Assembly (NCBI RefSeq): GCF_039523755.1
Contig: NZ_BAAAFX010000018.1
Location: 1-64,000, forward strand
Reading direction: 5' to 3'
Length of the DNA: 64,000 bases
Source: Tatumella terrea
Lineage (GTDB): Bacteria > Pseudomonadota > Gammaproteobacteria > Enterobacterales > Enterobacteriaceae
This document shows positions 35,972 through 44,630 of the stretch, piece after piece. Numbering within the stretch: the stretch's first letter is position 1; every line of letters starts with the position of its first letter. Below the pieces are notes generated by a model. That model was not told the origin of the DNA. It was given only the letters and a program-made list of their open reading frames with translations, and searched no databases. A program made the translations under genes and the position numbers.

Positions 35972-36049
35972 TGGGTTAGTATCAGTAATCATAGTTCAGA
36001 TCCTGATAATTTCCAGCGCCCCCCTTTTTCAGGCCATCCGGGCAGTCAG

Positions 36050-36388
36050 TTAATGACCGCACAGCCCGCCGGCTTTATCAATCAGCGGCTGCAGGCTCAT
36101 CTTTTGCCCGCTGTGTGCTTTATCGTCCAGCACCAGCGGCGCAATAGACTCCCCGCTCGCCAGTCCCTGACTGACTTTCTGTTCCGCCTTTGCATTCAGC
36201 GGATAGTTCATCAGAGTGGATGGATTGATCGCAAATAACGACCCATCTTTTTCACAGGTCAGCATGATTTCTTCGCGGTTAAGCGGCCAGGTGGCCTTTC
36301 CGGTTTCAAAACGACTCACGGTGATGACCTGGGTCGCCAGCACAGGCGTGCTCAGTGCCAGCAGCAGCCAGGGTAATTGTTTCTTCAT
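36050..36388 (-). CDS. yebY: YebY family periplasmic protein
   Basis: DUF2511 protein of 112 residues (E. coli YebY 113). A signal peptide ends near LSTPVLA; the mature part has QVITVSRFETGKATWPLNREEIMLTC, INPSTLMNYPLN and a C-terminal cysteine. The neighbouring copD and E. coli data link this locus to copper. The start ATG at 36388 is set by the signal peptide; the frame is open for eight more codons. Confidence 0.9.
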   Translation of the reverse strand: MKKQLPWLLLALSTPVLATQVITVSRFETGKATWPLNREEIMLTCEKDGSLFAINPSTLMNYPLNAKAEQKVSQGLASGESIAPLVLDDKAHSGQKMSLQPLIDKAGGLCGH

Positions 36389-36426
36389 TTCAGTCTCAGC
36401 CTTTAATATCACATAATAAAACAGAA

Positions 36427-37299
36427 TCAGCCCGGTGACAGTGTAGCAAACAGGCTGACGACCGCGATGGCGCCCAGCGCCAGTCCCATTTCGGCCTGTG
36501 TCAGACGAATAAACCGGCGCCGACTCTCTGCCGGAGAGTGCCTGAACCGGGGAACCAGCCAGTAGCGATTCAGTAATGCCAGCGTCACCATACCCGCCAC
36601 CAGCACACTCTTAACCAGCACCCCCGTTAGCCAGAACGAAAAATGTCGGGGGATCCCGGAGATTAGCAGGGTATTACTTACGCCACTGAGAATAACCAGC
36701 GCGACCGCCCAGTGACCATAGCGGGAGAATTTCATCATGGTTAAAACGGCCGTGTTATCTTGCGGGTCCCGCTGTCCTTGCTGCATCAGCAATAAGAGCG
36801 GATACAGGCCGCCACACCAGAAAGCGGCGGCGAGCACATGCAGGCTCTGGCTTACCTCTCCTGCCACACCACGCCAGCCATCATGCATCGCGGCATGGCC
36901 TGTCATTGCTGTCAGGATCAGTTGCAGTATCAGGGTGACCAGCAGCAGATAACGGGCGGCCTCCCCGCCGGCCCGCAACAGCATGACCGACACGGCGGCA
37001 AGGATCATCTCCGGCAGCCAGGCATGGCCGAAACGCGTACCCGCCACCGCTGACCAGATATCAGGCTGACTAAGGGCGGTAATTTCACCGCTCATCATGA
37101 CCGTCTGCAGTGCAAACAGGGCGATGGCAGAGAACAGTGCCACCCCTGCACTGCTCCGCAGGGCTGGCGATAAGCGTTTTTCCAGGCGGTTTCTGTAACC
37201 GGCTGGCGTCAGCAGCATCAGATATGTCAGACATCCGGTCAGCAGCAACAGACTACTGAAATGAAAAAATCGCAGCAAAATGTTTAAAAAATTAGTCAC
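36427..37299 (-). CDS. copD: copper resistance membrane protein CopD (YebZ)
   Basis: CopD/PcoD family inner-membrane protein of 290 residues, exactly the E. coli YebZ length, with about eight hydrophobic helices. The conserved histidine-bearing segments LLRFFHFSSLLLLTG, MTGHAAMHDGW and SQSLHVLAAAFWCGGLYPL are present. It presumably imports copper to the cytoplasm. The start is GTG at 37299 with a GGAG site; the frame continues far upstream without homology. The copC-like gene yobA that precedes it in E. coli is absent. yebY follows 38 nt downstream. Confidence 0.9.
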   Translation of the reverse strand: MTNFLNILLRFFHFSSLLLLTGCLTYLMLLTPAGYRNRLEKRLSPALRSSAGVALFSAIALFALQTVMMSGEITALSQPDIWSAVAGTRFGHAWLPEMILAAVSVMLLRAGGEAARYLLLVTLILQLILTAMTGHAAMHDGWRGVAGEVSQSLHVLAAAFWCGGLYPLLLLMQQGQRDPQDNTAVLTMMKFSRYGHWAVALVILSGVSNTLLISGIPRHFSFWLTGVLVKSVLVAGMVTLALLNRYWLVPRFRHSPAESRRRFIRLTQAEMGLALGAIAVVSLFATLSPG

Positions 37300-37531
37300 C
37301 GTCACTCCGGCTACGGGGTGTAATGAAGCTATAATAACCTGTCTGTATCCACGGATAAAATTCGTTTTTACTGCCTGAGACACCGGATCCCACAGGTAAT
37401 TTGCCGCCGGTGCGCCGGTTTTCGTCAGGAACACGCTGCTGCCCTGTGCGTATCGGCTTTGCGGAGGCAGGAAAGGGTTGATCGCCCCGACAGAAAACAT
37501 TATTTTTGCGGCTGATAACATGGAGTCTACG

Positions 37532-37765
37532 ATGAGCTTTAATTTAGCCCTACTCAGTGCAGAAGAAAAAGATCGCATTAATACTGACTTAGCCGCCTCC
37601 GGCGTGGCGTTCAAAGAGCGCTACAATATGCCGGTAGTCGCAGAGATTGTTGAGCGGGAACAGCCGGAAGCCCTGCGTGAATATTTCCGGCAGCGGCTGG
37701 GCGTTTATCGTCAGACGGCGCTGACCCTTTCCCGCCTGCCTTACGAACCTAAACAGAGAAGCTGA
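37532..37765 (+). CDS. holE: DNA polymerase III theta subunit
   Basis: Small subunit of the polymerase III core that stabilises the epsilon proofreading subunit. It has 77 residues (E. coli 76). The conserved block is DLAASGVAFKERYNMPVVAEIVEREQPE, ending LSRLPYEPK. The ATG at 37532 has GGAG eight bases upstream. Its stop overlaps the exoX start by one base (TGATG), so both are coupled; E. coli has yobB in between. Confidence 0.95.
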   Translation: MSFNLALLSAEEKDRINTDLAASGVAFKERYNMPVVAEIVEREQPEALREYFRQRLGVYRQTALTLSRLPYEPKQRS

Positions 37766-38439
37766 TGTTCAGGGTCATTGATACGGAAACCTGTGGGTTA
37801 GAGGGCGGCATTGTTGAAATTGCGTCGATAGACGTCATCGACGGAAAGATGATGAACCCGATGAGCGATCTGGTCTGTCCTGACCGGCCCATCAGCTCCC
37901 GGGCGATGGCTATCCATCGGATAACCCCGGCAATGGTTGCCGGAAAACCCTATATTGAGGATGTCATCGGTCGTTATCAGGGAAGCCCCTGCTACGTGGC
38001 ACATAATGCCAGCTTTGACCGCCGGGTGCTGCCTGAAATGGGCGGCGAATGGCTGTGCACGATGAAAATGGCACGGCAACTCTGGCCGGGCCGGAAATAC
38101 GGTAATCAGGCACTGCGCCACAGTCTGCAACTTGATGTGACGCCACCTGCCGGACTGCATGCCCACAGAGCCCTGTATGACTGTTATGTCACCGCGGCAC
38201 TGCTACTGCGCATTATGGAAGAGTCAGGCCAGCAGTTAACTGGCCTGCGTACGCTGTCTCAGCCCGCCTCCCGGGACGTGGCCGCCGATATTTTCCCGTT
38301 CGGGAAGTACCGGGGTCAGCCGGTCGCCCTCATTGCACGCAAAGATCCCGGCTATTTACGCTGGATGCTGGATAACCTGACAGATCTGCGTCCGGCGTTT
38401 CGCCAGACGCTGCAACGCTATCTGAAAGGACAACCCTGA
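37765..38439 (+). CDS. exoX: exodeoxyribonuclease X
   Basis: DnaQ-superfamily 3'-5' DNA exonuclease acting in mismatch repair and on UV damage. It has 224 residues (E. coli 220), with the DEDD motifs Asp6/Glu8 in RVIDTETCGL, then AHNASFDRRVLPE, and HRALYDCYVTA. A C-terminal segment FPFGKYRGQPVALIARKDPGYLRWML is typical of ExoX. It is translationally coupled to holE and converges on ptrB with a 4-nt gap. Confidence 0.95.
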   Translation: MFRVIDTETCGLEGGIVEIASIDVIDGKMMNPMSDLVCPDRPISSRAMAIHRITPAMVAGKPYIEDVIGRYQGSPCYVAHNASFDRRVLPEMGGEWLCTMKMARQLWPGRKYGNQALRHSLQLDVTPPAGLHAHRALYDCYVTAALLLRIMEESGQQLTGLRTLSQPASRDVAADIFPFGKYRGQPVALIARKDPGYLRWMLDNLTDLRPAFRQTLQRYLKGQP

Positions 38440-38443
38440 GCCC

Positions 38444-40501
38444 TCAGTGGCCCAGAGTGCCCTCCGCCAGCCCCAGCAGGAATGCCATTTCCAGCGCAAT
38501 ATCTTCATAGGCTTTAAAACGGCCTGACTTCCCGCCGTGACCTGCCTCCATATCGGTCAGCAGCAATAACAGCCGATCATCCTGTTTAATCTCACGGAGT
38601 TTTGCTACCCATTTGGCGGGTTCCCAGTATTGCACCTGTGAATCATGCAGTCCGGTGGTCACCAGTAAATGCGGATAACTGGCCGGGGCAATATTATCGT
38701 ACGGGCTGTAGGCGCGGATGGTCGCATAATCTTCCGCCCTGTTCGGGTTACCCCATTCATCATATTCACCGGTGGTCAGCGGAATACTCTCGTCCAGCAT
38801 GGTGGTCAGCACATCCACAAACGGCACCTGTGCAACAACGCCATGATAGAGCGACGGTGCCTGATTGATCACCGCGCCCATCAGTAACCCGCCTGCACTG
38901 CCGCCCATAGCGTAGCAGCGGGTAGCCTCCCCGTACCCCTGCGCCAGCAACTGCCGGGTGGCACCGGTAAAATCGCTGAAGCTGTTCTGTTTATTGGCCA
39001 GACGTCCGGCGTCATACCAGGCCTGTCCCAGCTCCCCGCCGCCACGGATATGTACCAGCGCATAAACGAAACCACGGTCCAGCAGGCTCAGACGACTGCT
39101 GCTGAAATCTGCCTCCATACTGCTGCCATAGGCCCCGTACCCGTATACCAGTAACGGATTTTTACCTGGTGAGAACAGGGATTTCCGATAAACCAGGGAA
39201 ACCGGAATACGACAGCCATCTTCCATGGTCAGCCACAGATATTCACTTTGATAGTGTTCACTGCTGAAGCCTTTGACCGCCGATTGTTTCAGGATCTGGC
39301 GTTCACCGCTGTCCAGATCCAGCTGATAAGTGGTGGCCGGGGTGGTCATCGACGAGTAACCGTAACGTAATTGTGAGGTTTCCGGTGACGGGTTATACCC
39401 AAGCCAGGCTACCCGCGTAGGGTCATCGAAGGTAATCTCCCGTGTTTCATCCCGAAAGCGGTGATACTGTGTCAGGCAACTCAGTCCATTTTCACGTTCC
39501 CCGGTGACCAGCCAGTCACGGAAGATCTGAAAATCTTCCAGCACCCGATGTTCACGGGCAGGCAGCAAGGTTTGCCAGTGTGATTCCTGAGGTGTCGCCT
39601 CTTCTGCCATAAACAACGCAAAGTTGATCCCTGCCGAATTTGAACGGATATAAAAATGGTTCTGATAGTGGTCAAGGTCATACTCATGGTCTTCCCGGCG
39701 CGGCAGGAAGCAACGGGCGGGTGCGGACGGCTGTCCTGCATCCACCAGCCAGATCTCGCTGGTCGTCGTGCTATCGATAATGATTTCAATAAACGCTTCG
39801 GACGTGGTTTTCCCCAGGCTGACATAAAAACTATCATCCGATTCCTCATACACCAGCTGGTCATCGGTGACCGGGGTATCGGTCTCGTGACGCCACACCT
39901 GCCACGGCAAAAGTGTGTCGGGATCCTGCCGGACATAGAATAAGGTTTTGCCGTCATTGGCCCATATCAGCGAAGGCGACACCCCGGTCAGTACCTCCGG
40001 CAGCCAGCAGTTTTGCTGTAAATCATACAGGCGGATCTCATACTGACGTCGGGACAGAAAATCTTCAGCCACCGCCATCAGCCGGTTATCAGAGGTAATA
40101 TCCAGCGCCCCGAGATTATAAAACGGATGATTTTTCGCCCGCTGATTACAGTCAATCAGACATTGCCAGTCCGGCTGTAATCCCTCTTCATCGGCCGCAC
40201 GGAACCAGAGTGGATACTCCCCCCCTTTTTCGTAGCGCTGCTGATAAAGATAACCATTCTTGCAATAAGGCACCGAGTGATCCTTTGGCGGGATCCTGGA
40301 CACCATTTCTTCATAAAGTTTCCGCTCCAGCGGCGCCACGTCGGATAGCTGTTGCCGGCAGTAGCTGTTCTCAGCCTGCAGATAAGCCAAAACGTCAGGA
40401 TCCGAGCGCTCGTCATCCCTGAGCCAGTAATAATTATCGACACGGGTTTCGCCATGAAGGGTCATGGTATGGGGGTGTTTCGCTGCTTTAGGTATTGTCA
40501 T
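38444..40501 (-). CDS. ptrB: oligopeptidase B
   Basis: Cytosolic S9A serine peptidase cleaving peptides after Arg and Lys. It has 685 residues (E. coli 686), with an N-terminal seven-bladed propeller and a C-terminal alpha/beta-hydrolase domain. The nucleophile is in AMGGSAGGLL and the catalytic histidine in DMEAGHGGKSGR. The ATG at 40501 has a GGAAAAGAG site and starts MTIPKAAKHPH; the frame is open 54 codons upstream with no homology. Confidence 0.96.
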   Translation of the reverse strand: MTIPKAAKHPHTMTLHGETRVDNYYWLRDDERSDPDVLAYLQAENSYCRQQLSDVAPLERKLYEEMVSRIPPKDHSVPYCKNGYLYQQRYEKGGEYPLWFRAADEEGLQPDWQCLIDCNQRAKNHPFYNLGALDITSDNRLMAVAEDFLSRRQYEIRLYDLQQNCWLPEVLTGVSPSLIWANDGKTLFYVRQDPDTLLPWQVWRHETDTPVTDDQLVYEESDDSFYVSLGKTTSEAFIEIIIDSTTTSEIWLVDAGQPSAPARCFLPRREDHEYDLDHYQNHFYIRSNSAGINFALFMAEEATPQESHWQTLLPAREHRVLEDFQIFRDWLVTGERENGLSCLTQYHRFRDETREITFDDPTRVAWLGYNPSPETSQLRYGYSSMTTPATTYQLDLDSGERQILKQSAVKGFSSEHYQSEYLWLTMEDGCRIPVSLVYRKSLFSPGKNPLLVYGYGAYGSSMEADFSSSRLSLLDRGFVYALVHIRGGGELGQAWYDAGRLANKQNSFSDFTGATRQLLAQGYGEATRCYAMGGSAGGLLMGAVINQAPSLYHGVVAQVPFVDVLTTMLDESIPLTTGEYDEWGNPNRAEDYATIRAYSPYDNIAPASYPHLLVTTGLHDSQVQYWEPAKWVAKLREIKQDDRLLLLLTDMEAGHGGKSGRFKAYEDIALEMAFLLGLAEGTLGH

Positions 40502-40638
40502 TCTCTTTTCCTGGTCATCGTATGGCCTGTCCACCGGGGCCAGCCATTCAGGGAGGGTCCCGGGCTGCGTGTGACTGGCTATGACGGTATCATTCTGGCG
40601 ATTTCTGCGCGCCGCCGGGTGCCTGTCTGCCCGTTTAT

Positions 40639-40651
40639 GTGACAACGTCAC
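40639..40651. other. GTGAC-N3-GTCAC palindrome, copy 1
   Basis: GTGACAACGTCAC in the ptrB-purT spacer, identical to the copy at 60198 and near-identical to the one at 60528. Possible operator of an unidentified regulator. Confidence 0.4.
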
Positions 40652-40717
40652 CTGGATACGCACGGCCCTCTGCTGCTGAATGTAGCATTATAAAAAAGAA
40701 ATCGCCCGTTAATGCCT

Positions 40718-40733
40718 GCGCAATCGTTTTCGT
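40718..40733 (+). promoter_or_regulatory. PurR-like operator upstream of purT
   Basis: GCGCAATCGTTTTCGT differs at two positions from the E. coli PurR consensus ACGCAAACGTTTTCGT. It lies 46 nt upstream of the purT start and next to TTTATACT, a possible -10 (40733-40740). Confidence 0.6.
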
Positions 40734-40778
40734 TTATACTGCCCGCCGTGTTTATGATCAGATTTAATGGGTGGAACA

Positions 40779-41957
40779 ATGGTAACTCTTGGCACGGCAC
40801 TGCGTCCTTCAGCTACGCGCGTAATGTTATTAGGCTCAGGTGAACTGGGAAAAGAAGTGGCGCTGGAATGCCAGCGACTGGGAGTGGAAGTGATTGCCGT
40901 CGATCGCTATGCGGATGCCCCGGCAATGCATGTGGCGCACCGTAGCTATGTCATCAATATGCTTGATGGTGCAGCACTGGCGGAGATCATCGCTAAAGAG
41001 AAGCCGGATTATGTAGTACCGGAAATTGAGGCAATTGCCACCGATACTCTGCTGGAACTGGAACAGCAGGGACAGCGCGTGGTGCCGTCGGCACGGGCGG
41101 CAAAACTGACCATGAACCGTGAAGGGATCCGTCGTCTGGCAGCCGAAGAGCTGCAACTGCCAACCTCCGGTTACCGCTTTGCCGACAGTAAAGAGGCCTT
41201 TTTTGCCGCCGCACAGGACATCGGTTTTCCCTGTATTGTCAAACCGGTAATGAGCTCCTCCGGTAAAGGTCAGAGCTTTATTCGTGATGCTGCCGGACTA
41301 GAAAAGGCCTGGGATTATGCACAGGAAGGCGGCCGCGCCGGGGCCGGACGGGTGATTGTGGAGGCGGTTGTCGCTTTCGATTTTGAAATTACGTTACTCA
41401 CCGTGCAGGCGTCAGACGGGATCCATTTTTGTGACCCCATCGGACATCGTCAGGAAGACGGCGATTACCGGGAATCCTGGCAGCCTCAGGCGATGAGCCC
41501 GGCAGCCCTGCAACGTGCTCAGACAATCGCCGCTTCTGTGGTCGGCGCACTGGGAGGTTATGGACTGTTTGGTGTGGAACTGTTTGTCTGCGGTGATGAG
41601 GTTATCTTCAGCGAAGTCTCTCCGCGGCCACATGATACCGGTATGGTAACGCTGATTTCCCAGGATCTATCAGAGTTTGCCCTGCATGTCCGTGCTTTCC
41701 TTGGCCTTCCGGTCGGCGCCATCCGTCAGTATGGTCCGGCGGCTTCCGCCGTGATCCTGCCTGAACTGAACAGTAGTGACGTCCGCTTTGCCGGGGTAGA
41801 TCAGGCCCTGTCTGCCGGGGGACAACTCCGTTTATTCGGAAAACCGGAAGTGGCCGGCCGGCGTCGTATGGGTGTGGCACTGGCCTGTGCCACCACGACC
41901 GACGAAGCTGTCAGCAAAGCCATTGCCGCCGCCCGGGCGGTAACCGTCAACGGCTGA
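40779..41957 (+). CDS. purT: formate-dependent GAR transformylase PurT
   Basis: ATP-grasp enzyme that makes N-formylglycinamide ribonucleotide from GAR, ATP and formate, the third step of purine synthesis. It has 392 residues as in E. coli, with GSGELGKEVALECQRLG at the start, the ATP-grasp loop PVMSSSGKGQSF and FSEVSPRPHDTGMVTL. The ATG at 40779 has GGGTGGA upstream; another ATG four codons earlier is less likely. A PurR-like site precedes it. Confidence 0.96.
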   Translation: MVTLGTALRPSATRVMLLGSGELGKEVALECQRLGVEVIAVDRYADAPAMHVAHRSYVINMLDGAALAEIIAKEKPDYVVPEIEAIATDTLLELEQQGQRVVPSARAAKLTMNREGIRRLAAEELQLPTSGYRFADSKEAFFAAAQDIGFPCIVKPVMSSSGKGQSFIRDAAGLEKAWDYAQEGGRAGAGRVIVEAVVAFDFEITLLTVQASDGIHFCDPIGHRQEDGDYRESWQPQAMSPAALQRAQTIAASVVGALGGYGLFGVELFVCGDEVIFSEVSPRPHDTGMVTLISQDLSEFALHVRAFLGLPVGAIRQYGPAASAVILPELNSSDVRFAGVDQALSAGGQLRLFGKPEVAGRRRMGVALACATTTDEAVSKAIAAARAVTVNG

Positions 41958-41961
41958 TCCG

Positions 41962-42007
41962 CTCCCGGGGCCCGGGAGTCGCCGTCCGGCCGGAAATTTC
42001 CGGCCGG
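41962..42007. other. two GC-rich palindromes after purT
   Basis: CTCCCGGGGCCCGGGAG (41962-41978) and a 22-bp perfect palindrome at 41986-42007 (CCGGCCGGAAA and its complement) lie in the gap between convergent purT and the Ail-like gene. No T-run follows; together they could act as a bidirectional transcription barrier. Confidence 0.5.
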
Positions 42008-42091
42008 CACCTCACCCTTTCCTGCCTGCCTGCCAGTAATGGCTTGTTAAACCGTATCAGACAAATTTCTGTGTCCGCAGGGTCGCACCGG

Positions 42092-42667
42092 TCAGAATGC
42101 CACCCCGGCTCCGAGATTAAAGCTACTGAAGGTCTTCGTCTCTCCCGATACCTTCGGCCGGGCAATGTCATAGGACAGGTCGAGGACGATACGGTTAAGC
42201 GGGTTAATCTGCGTCCCCAGGCTTACCATCGGCACCGTTGAGCGACTTTGTTTGTGGAACATATAGGCCAGCCCTCTGTTTAACGGAGGAGTAAACACAT
42301 TCAGCCAGTTAACTTCCGTTTTATTGACGGTGATCCCTGCCTGACCGTAGACACTGAAGAATTCATTAAACCGCCAGGCGGGACCTGCCAGGAATGAATA
42401 TTCCCGGATGCGGGTTTTGCTCTCATAGGACTGGTACAGGCGATGATGTTCATAGTAGGTCGTGGATTTCAGGTAACTGGCTGAAACAATGAGGCTGAGC
42501 GGGGTATTCCATTCATAACGGTATTTCAGGTTAAGACCGCGCAGATTATTCACATCTGCAACCTTCGCACCGGTATAACCCAGAGAAACGCTATGCCGGG
42601 CCGCATTTACCGGCATCGTCACCAGTACGCCGGCTACCAGCGTCAACAAGACAGAGTATTTTTTCAT
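42092..42667 (-). CDS. Ail/OmpX-like outer membrane beta-barrel protein
   Basis: 191-residue protein with a 22-residue signal peptide (MPVNA-A) and the pattern of an eight-stranded Ail/Lom/OmpX barrel: SVSLGYTGAKV, GLNLKYRYEWNTPLSLIVSASYL, REYSFLAGPAWRFNEFFSVYGQAG, and a terminal strand ending in Phe (GAGVAF). Relatives serve in adhesion, serum resistance or envelope integrity; which applies here cannot be told. It sits between purT and zwf, where E. coli carries eda and edd, so it is an accessory gene at this site. Confidence 0.8.
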   Translation of the reverse strand: MKKYSVLLTLVAGVLVTMPVNAARHSVSLGYTGAKVADVNNLRGLNLKYRYEWNTPLSLIVSASYLKSTTYYEHHRLYQSYESKTRIREYSFLAGPAWRFNEFFSVYGQAGITVNKTEVNWLNVFTPPLNRGLAYMFHKQSRSTVPMVSLGTQINPLNRIVLDLSYDIARPKVSGETKTFSSFNLGAGVAF

Positions 42668-43099
42668 TCGTTATCATCCATAATCCTGAATACATCAGGC
42701 CCGGCGTCGGGCTTCCTTTAACGCAGGCAATTGCTCTGGCTCTGACCGTGGTCAGGCCGGACGGGCTGGCATACTGTCACTCCCCTTACCCCGTCCGGGG
42801 ATAACGCGCAATCGCTGCATTGCGCTCATTATATAAAGCTGACTCCGGGAGTCATTAGCTAACCTGCTAATAACAATGAAAATAATTTTATCGTTACCGG
42901 AGTTTCTCCGTTTAACCGGTTAACGGTGGCCCGCAGAACCGCGATCCGTATGGCGGAGGTTCCCACTGGGGCCGGTGCGGTAAAGGCGAATGACGATACC
43001 CTCAGGTCGTGGAGAACAGAACATCGTCTTCTGACTCCAGAGAAACCGAAGAGGCCGGGTCTGGCAGTCAACCCTTCGGGAGAGTCTTCATAGGCTTAA
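42668..43099. other. spacer between the Ail-like gene and zwf
   Basis: No coding frame with family resemblance. It holds a GCCCG/CGGGC hairpin in the Ail-like leader (about 42701-42714) and a promoter for that gene at 42828-42855. In E. coli edd and eda (about 2.5 kb) fill this interval. Confidence 0.55.
42828..42855 (-). promoter_or_regulatory. candidate promoter of the Ail-like gene
   Basis: A perfect TATAAT (42833-42828 on the minus strand) is preceded after 16 nt by ATGACT (42855-42850). The implied leader is about 155 nt and includes the hairpin near 42701-42714. Confidence 0.5.
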
Positions 43100-43127
43100 A
43101 TAAAAAACGGCCTGCTTAGCAGGCCGT
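43100..43127 (-). terminator. terminator of zwf
   Basis: ACGGCCTGC pairs with GCAGGCCGT around a 3-nt loop, and six T follow on the minus strand (43107-43102). It lies 28 nt past the zwf stop codon. Confidence 0.93.
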
Positions 43128-43154
43128 CAGTGAAATCATACGCAGAGGCAGATG

Positions 43155-44630
43155 TTATTCAAATTCGTTCCAGGAACGTCCGTCACGGGTGATCATCGCG
43201 ACTGAGGCTACCGGCCCCCAGGTGCCAGCCTGGTAAGGCTTCGCACTGTCGCCATCGGTTGTCCAGGCATTGATGATGGAGTCAACCCAGGTCCATGCGG
43301 CTTCCACTTCATCACGGCGGACAAACAGCGCCTGAATGCCACGCATGCTCTCCAGCAACAAACGCTCATAAGCATCCGCCAGGTGAGATTCGTTGAAGGT
43401 TTCTGAGAAGCTGAGATCCAGTTTGGTGGTCTGCAGTTTATGTTTATGATCCAGACCCGGGACTTTGTTCAGGATCTCGATATCCACCCCCTCGTCCGGC
43501 TGCAGGCGAATGGTCAGTTTGTTCTGCGGCAGCTCTGAATAGGAATCTTTAAACAGATTCATTTCCGGATTTTTAAAATACACCACTACTTCCGAACACT
43601 TAGCTGGCAGACGTTTTCCTGTTCTCAGGTAGAAAGGGACCCCGGCCCAGCGCCAGTTATCGATATCCACACGGATAGCGGCAAAAGTCTCTGTGCTGCT
43701 GGTTTTATTCGCGCCCTCTTCTTCCAGATAGCCCGGTACTTTCTTGCCCTGTACAAAGCCCGCAGTGTACTGACCACGTACCGTTTTCTCACGGACGTTG
43801 GTTTGATCAATCGGACGTAACGAACGCAGGACTTTCACTTTTTCATCACGAATGCTGTCCGCACTGAGATCAGAAGGCGGAGACATCGCAATCATGGTCA
43901 GGATCTGCAGCAGATGGTTCTGGATCATATCGCGCATCTGACCGGCTTTATCAAAATAGCCCCAGCGCCCTTCAATGCCTACCTCTTCAGCGACCGTGAT
44001 CTGTACATGATCGATCGTCCGGTTATCCCAGTTATTCACGAAGATGGAGTTTGCAAAGCGCAGCGCCAGCAGGTTCAGCACCGTTTCTTTACCCAGGTAA
44101 TGGTCGATACGGAACACCTGACTCTCATCGAAATACTCGCCCACGCTGTCATTGATTTCACGCGAGGTTTCCAGTGAGGTCCCCAGCGGTTTCTCCATAA
44201 CAACACGAGCCGGTTTTGCATTCAGTTTTGCCTGACCCAGGCCCTGACAGATGGCGCCAAAGGTCCCCGGCGGCATCGCGAAATAGTTGATGGTGACACG
44301 TTTTTTCTGGTCCAGCATTTTACCCAGACGGGAGAAGTGTGCGGCATCGTTCACATCCAGATTACAAAAATCGAGACGACTGCTGAGTTTATCCCACAGC
44401 GCTTCATCGATTTTTTCTTTCATGAAGGTTTCCAGTGCTTCACGCACTACTGCGACATACGCTGCTTTATCCCAGTCTGCACGGCCTACGCCGATAATGC
44501 GGGAATCGTCATGGATCTGACCGGCTTTTTCCAGCTGATACAGGGAAGGCAACAGTTTGCGGCGTGCGAGATCGCCTTTGGCACCGAAGATGACCAGATC
44601 ACATGCCTGGGCCTGATGGGTTACCGCCAT
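43155..44630 (-). CDS. zwf: glucose-6-phosphate 1-dehydrogenase
   Basis: First enzyme of the oxidative pentose phosphate pathway, reducing NADP+. It has 491 residues, identical in length to E. coli. The coenzyme motif is IFGAKGDLARRKLLP and the substrate site is RIDHYLGKE. A GAGGAGAG ribosome site precedes the ATG at 44630. In E. coli edd-eda lie downstream and hexR is divergent upstream; both sites are empty here, so 6-phosphogluconate would go to the pentose pathway unless ED genes lie elsewhere. Confidence 0.98.
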   Translation of the reverse strand: MAVTHQAQACDLVIFGAKGDLARRKLLPSLYQLEKAGQIHDDSRIIGVGRADWDKAAYVAVVREALETFMKEKIDEALWDKLSSRLDFCNLDVNDAAHFSRLGKMLDQKKRVTINYFAMPPGTFGAICQGLGQAKLNAKPARVVMEKPLGTSLETSREINDSVGEYFDESQVFRIDHYLGKETVLNLLALRFANSIFVNNWDNRTIDHVQITVAEEVGIEGRWGYFDKAGQMRDMIQNHLLQILTMIAMSPPSDLSADSIRDEKVKVLRSLRPIDQTNVREKTVRGQYTAGFVQGKKVPGYLEEEGANKTSSTETFAAIRVDIDNWRWAGVPFYLRTGKRLPAKCSEVVVYFKNPEMNLFKDSYSELPQNKLTIRLQPDEGVDIEILNKVPGLDHKHKLQTTKLDLSFSETFNESHLADAYERLLLESMRGIQALFVRRDEVEAAWTWVDSIINAWTTDGDSAKPYQAGTWGPVASVAMITRDGRSWNEFE

